From Sulfurospirillum multivorans DSM 12446 (GTDB taxonomy: Bacteria; Campylobacterota; Campylobacteria; Campylobacterales; Sulfurospirillaceae): 64,000 nucleotides of DNA. The notes beneath the pieces were generated by a model. It searched no databases. It was not told the DNA's origin and was given only the letters and a program-made list of their open reading frames with translations. The stretch covers positions 2,737,654 through 2,801,653 of the forward strand of contig NZ_CP007201.1 of assembly GCF_000568815.1 (NCBI RefSeq), read 5' to 3'. This document shows, in pieces, positions 62,132-64,000 of the stretch. Positions within the stretch are counted from its first letter, which is position 1, and the number at the start of each line of letters is the position of its first letter. Position numbers and translations under genes: made by a program.

Positions 62132-62143
62132 TACTAATTAGTA
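62132..62143 (+). promoter_or_regulatory. Second TACTAATTAGTA operator before yceI
   Basis: 12-bp perfect palindrome identical to the core of the marR operator, ending just before the AAAAAAGG ribosome site of yceI. Confidence 0.75.
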
Positions 62144-62157
62144 AAAAAGGAAACCTT

Positions 62158-62724
62158 ATGAAAATCAAAACACTACTCGCAACATCCTTGTTGGCAGGAA
62201 CTGCCCTCTTTGCTGGAAACTACAACGTTGATCCTATGCACTCAAGTGCGGATTTTAGCGTCAAACACGCGATGATCTCAACTGTAAAAGGGAATTTTTC
62301 AACATTTAACGGAAGTTTTGTATACGATGAAGCGACCAAAACGCTTAAGTCTTTAAATGGAACCATTCAAGCAACTTCCATCGATACAGGTATTAAAGAC
62401 AGAGACGAGCATTTACGCTCAGCTGATCTTTTTGATGTTGCAAAGTACCCAACCATCACGTTTGCATTGGATGAAATCAAAGGTGACAAAGCCTATGGAA
62501 AACTCACAATGAAAGGTATTACAAAACCTGTTGTTTTAGTTTTTGAGAACGGTGGAGCCGCGACAGATCTTTATGGCAACAAACGTGTTGGACTGGGACT
62601 AACAGGCAAGATCAACCGCTCAGACTTTGGCATCACATGGAACAAAGCCCTTGAAACAGGTGGTGTGATCGTGGGTGAAGAGGTTAAAATCGACGTAGCC
62701 CTTGAGGGAATTTTACAAAAATAA
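62158..62724 (+). CDS. YceI family periplasmic protein
   Basis: 188 residues, signal peptide LLATSLLAGTALFAGNY. Full YceI pattern: NVDPMHSSADFSVKHAMISTVKGNFSTFNGSF, AASIDTGIKDRDEHLRSADLFDVAKYPTITF, KLTMKGITKPVVLVF and GKINRSDFGI. Lipocalin-like fold binding polyisoprenoid. Regulated with MarR by the shared palindrome. Confidence 0.93.
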   Translation: MKIKTLLATSLLAGTALFAGNYNVDPMHSSADFSVKHAMISTVKGNFSTFNGSFVYDEATKTLKSLNGTIQATSIDTGIKDRDEHLRSADLFDVAKYPTITFALDEIKGDKAYGKLTMKGITKPVVLVFENGGAATDLYGNKRVGLGLTGKINRSDFGITWNKALETGGVIVGEEVKIDVALEGILQK

Positions 62725-62725
62725 T

Positions 62726-62888
62726 AGACTTTTTTCATAGCCCTTGAAAAGAGTAAGAGCTTGTCAAGAGTGCGTTAATTTTCAAAACTCAAAATTGAGT
62801 CATAGCCGTAGCTATGGCGATGTTTTTAGTTTTTAAAAGTGATGTGCTATGGACAAACTCTTTTTTCAATGGGTTGTGAAAGAAGTCT
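62726..62888. mobile_element. MITE-like element with imperfect terminal inverted repeats
   Basis: The 163-base gap between yceI and the pirin gene begins AGACTTTTTTCATAGCCC and ends with a sequence whose complement is AGACTTCTTTCACAACCC; about 21 of the first 25 positions agree, and pairing extends further inward. An inner dyad CATAGC/GCTATG is at 62801-62816. No open frame. The size, ends and lack of coding capacity suggest a miniature inverted-repeat element or a folded RNA; no clear target duplication was found. Confidence 0.5.
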
Positions 62889-62915
62889 CATGCTTTACAT
62901 GTAAAGGAATCAATC

Positions 62916-63623
62916 ATGTCATTTATCATTCATAGAGCCAACCAAAGAGGCGCTGCAGAGCATGGTTGGCTTCATAGCCATTTTAGTTTTTCATTTGCCG
63001 AGTATTACAATCCTTCCCGCATGGGTTTTGGCGCACTGCGTGTCATTAATGATGACATCGTGGAGGCAGGAGAGGGTTTTGGAATGCACCCGCACCGCGA
63101 TATGGAGATCATCTCCATCGTCACTAAAGGGGTTTTGATTCACAAAGACTCGTTTGGCAATCACGGCGAAGTTCATGCCGGTGAAATTCAGTATATGAGT
63201 GCAGGCGAAGGGGTTTTACACTCCGAATTTGCCTCAAAAGATGAGTCCGCCGCGCTGTTTCAAATCTGGATACACCCAAACCAAAAAGGTGGAAAACCAC
63301 TCTACAACCAACGTGATTTTAGAGATGTCACCAAGAGCAATCAGTGGGTAACGCTCGTTTCACCTGATGGTGCAGACAACTCTATTGCAATTAAGCAAGA
63401 CGCATTCATTGCGACCACTGAGCTCGATGAGGGTAAAACCATTTCCTTAGCGCCCTCTTCCCCAAATCGTGGTAAACTCGTACTGGTTGTCGAAGGCGAA
63501 ATAAAAATCGATGGTGCCACGCTTGAAACACGCGATGAAGTGCAGATTACCGAAGAAAAAGCCTACGAGATCAAAGCGTTGAAACCCTCTTGGGTTTTGG
63601 TATTTGATGTGCCAATGCACTAA
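62916..63623 (+). CDS. Pirin-family (YhhW-like) cupin protein
   Basis: 235 residues. Pirin N-domain with the metal-binding pattern GFGMHPHRDMEIISIVTKGVLIHKDSFGN and GEIQYMSAGEGVLHSEF, then a second cupin domain. YhhW/pirin proteins bind a metal through His residues and some cleave quercetin; the physiological substrate is unknown. A TTACATGTAA copy (62895) is just upstream. Followed 18 bases later by a CDGSH gene. Confidence 0.9.
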   Translation: MSFIIHRANQRGAAEHGWLHSHFSFSFAEYYNPSRMGFGALRVINDDIVEAGEGFGMHPHRDMEIISIVTKGVLIHKDSFGNHGEVHAGEIQYMSAGEGVLHSEFASKDESAALFQIWIHPNQKGGKPLYNQRDFRDVTKSNQWVTLVSPDGADNSIAIKQDAFIATTELDEGKTISLAPSSPNRGKLVLVVEGEIKIDGATLETRDEVQITEEKAYEIKALKPSWVLVFDVPMH

Positions 63624-63641
63624 ACGTATAAAGGAAATACC

Positions 63642-63854
63642 ATGTCACCTGTTAAAATGTCACTTGAAGCCAATAAAGAGTACCACTTCTGTACTTGTGG
63701 TAAAAGTGCTACCTCTGTTTTATGCGATGGTAGCCATAGAGGTTCAGGTCTTGCACCTAAAACATTTTTTGTTCCTGAGAGCAAAGAGTATTACCTCTGC
63801 GCCTGTAAAAAGAGCGCCAATGCTCCTTTTTGTGATGGAAGTCACGCAAAATAA
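63642..63854 (+). CDS. CDGSH iron-sulfur domain protein, two motifs
   Basis: 70 residues with two tandem CDGSH modules: CTCGKSATSVLCDGSH and CACKKSANAPFCDGSH. Each C-x-C-...-C-x3-H set binds a [2Fe-2S] cluster, as in MitoNEET-like proteins. Probably cytoplasmic electron transfer or cluster handling; co-transcribed with the pirin gene. Confidence 0.93.
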   Translation: MSPVKMSLEANKEYHFCTCGKSATSVLCDGSHRGSGLAPKTFFVPESKEYYLCACKKSANAPFCDGSHAK

Positions 63855-63937
63855 CTAAAGGCCTTTACAGGAGTGAAAAGACTTTCACTCCTCTTTTTCG
63901 TGTATAATGACGAAAAACAATCAAAGGCTCTTTTTTT

Positions 63938-64000
63938 ATGTCAAAACATCCTACCCTCCTTCAACAATTTCGTTCTTTTTATCTTCAAAACAAGCTGAGC
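63938..64000 (+). CDS. Start of a gene cut by the window edge
   Basis: ATG at 63938 with AAAGG about ten bases upstream and a TATAAT-like box at 63902. Only 21 codons are visible (MSKHPTLLQQFRSFYLQNKL...), too few to assign a family. Confidence 0.5.
   Translation, partial: MSKHPTLLQQFRSFYLQNKLS

Larger units (their letters stand above)
372..62904. repeat. Highly iterated palindrome TTACATGTAA (32 copies seen)
   Basis: Exact copies start at 372, 1416, 1735, 5436, 6947, 12790, 13388, 14320, 16460, 16984, 18610, 19722, 19801, 26658, 28889, 29325, 31603, 32832, 35544, 39869, 41803, 46004, 46923, 46935, 53684, 56957, 58556, 58810, 58915, 59386, 60935 and 62895. About half lie inside genes, where they often encode LHV(K/N/T) or TCK. 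None was seen in the IS, in the fdhABC genes or in the three TonB receptor genes. The count is by eye and may miss some. Confidence 0.85.

Noticed and set aside
1-64000. selC (tRNA-Sec), other tRNAs, rRNA or CRISPR array
   Set aside because: No cloverleaf, rRNA core sequence or regularly spaced repeat was recognised by eye in the spacers; a tRNAscan/Aragorn run would settle tRNA genes.

Overview
The window looks like a chromosomal segment of a Sulfurospirillum-type Campylobacterota (Epsilonproteobacteria). The support is gene content (two periplasmic selenocysteine formate dehydrogenases, SelA/SelB/SelD, WtpABC and TupABC oxyanion transporters, TonB-dependent receptors with private ExbBD-TonB sets, HQWRQPL-type histidine kinase), low-to-moderate GC, and a 10-bp palindrome, TTACATGTAA, that I count 32 times by eye in both genes and spacers. 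The species assignment is inference.

Layout. 0-1.7 kb: a Y-family DNA polymerase running off the left edge, a DedA membrane protein and a zinc-ribbon protein. 1.7-5.3 kb: an ExbB-ExbD-TonB set feeding an OprC/NosA-like (copper type) receptor, with tandem 11-bp repeats before exbB and before the receptor. 5.4-7.4 kb: selD, yedF and a 62-residue protein (selenium metabolism). 7.5-12.5 kb: a solute-binding protein with a PAS-GGDEF diguanylate cyclase, a coiled-coil membrane protein and an AI-2E family protein. 12.6-19.6 kb: tungstate transporter TupABC, molybdate/tungstate transporter WtpABC, a ModE-like regulator and FdhD. 19.9-25.4 kb: formate dehydrogenase operon 1 (chaperone, small Tat protein, FdhA with Sec, FdhB, FdhC), with an IS5-type element inserted at the chaperone start codon.

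26.6-42.6 kb is the most unusual part. Two divergent arms sit around a full-length ModE. The left arm is exbB-exbD-tonB-globin-binding protein-permease-ATPase-TonB receptor. The right arm is globin-TonB receptor-binding protein-radical SAM/binding-protein fusion, followed by a methyltransferase. Boxes resembling the E. coli ModE operator (CGTTATAT-N8-ATATAACG) precede both arms, the left receptor gene and the methyltransferase gene, and a fifth lies upstream of formate dehydrogenase operon 2. I infer a ModE-regulated, TonB-dependent molybdate/tungstate (or metallophore) acquisition system. A Mop protein, CrcB and a DUF190 protein follow.

43-47 kb: two AraC-type regulators flanking a porin-like protein and a YceI-like protein. 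47-54 kb: formate dehydrogenase operon 2 with its own chaperone, Tat protein and a large Fe-S protein. 54-61 kb: a branched-chain-type binding protein, histidine kinase, response regulator, then selA and selB. 61-64 kb: PsiE, a MarR-YceI pair sharing a palindromic operator, a MITE-like hairpin element, pirin, a CDGSH protein and the start of one more gene.

How it fits together: the formate dehydrogenases need selenocysteine (selD, selA, selB), a W/Mo-pterin cofactor (Tup, Wtp and probably the TonB island supply the metal), cofactor sulfuration (FdhD) and dedicated chaperones. A second operator type, ATATGC-N7-GCATAT, precedes tupA, wtpA, fdhD and both formate dehydrogenase operons and appears to tie the metal uptake genes to the enzymes that use it. 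No rRNA, tRNA or CRISPR array was seen.
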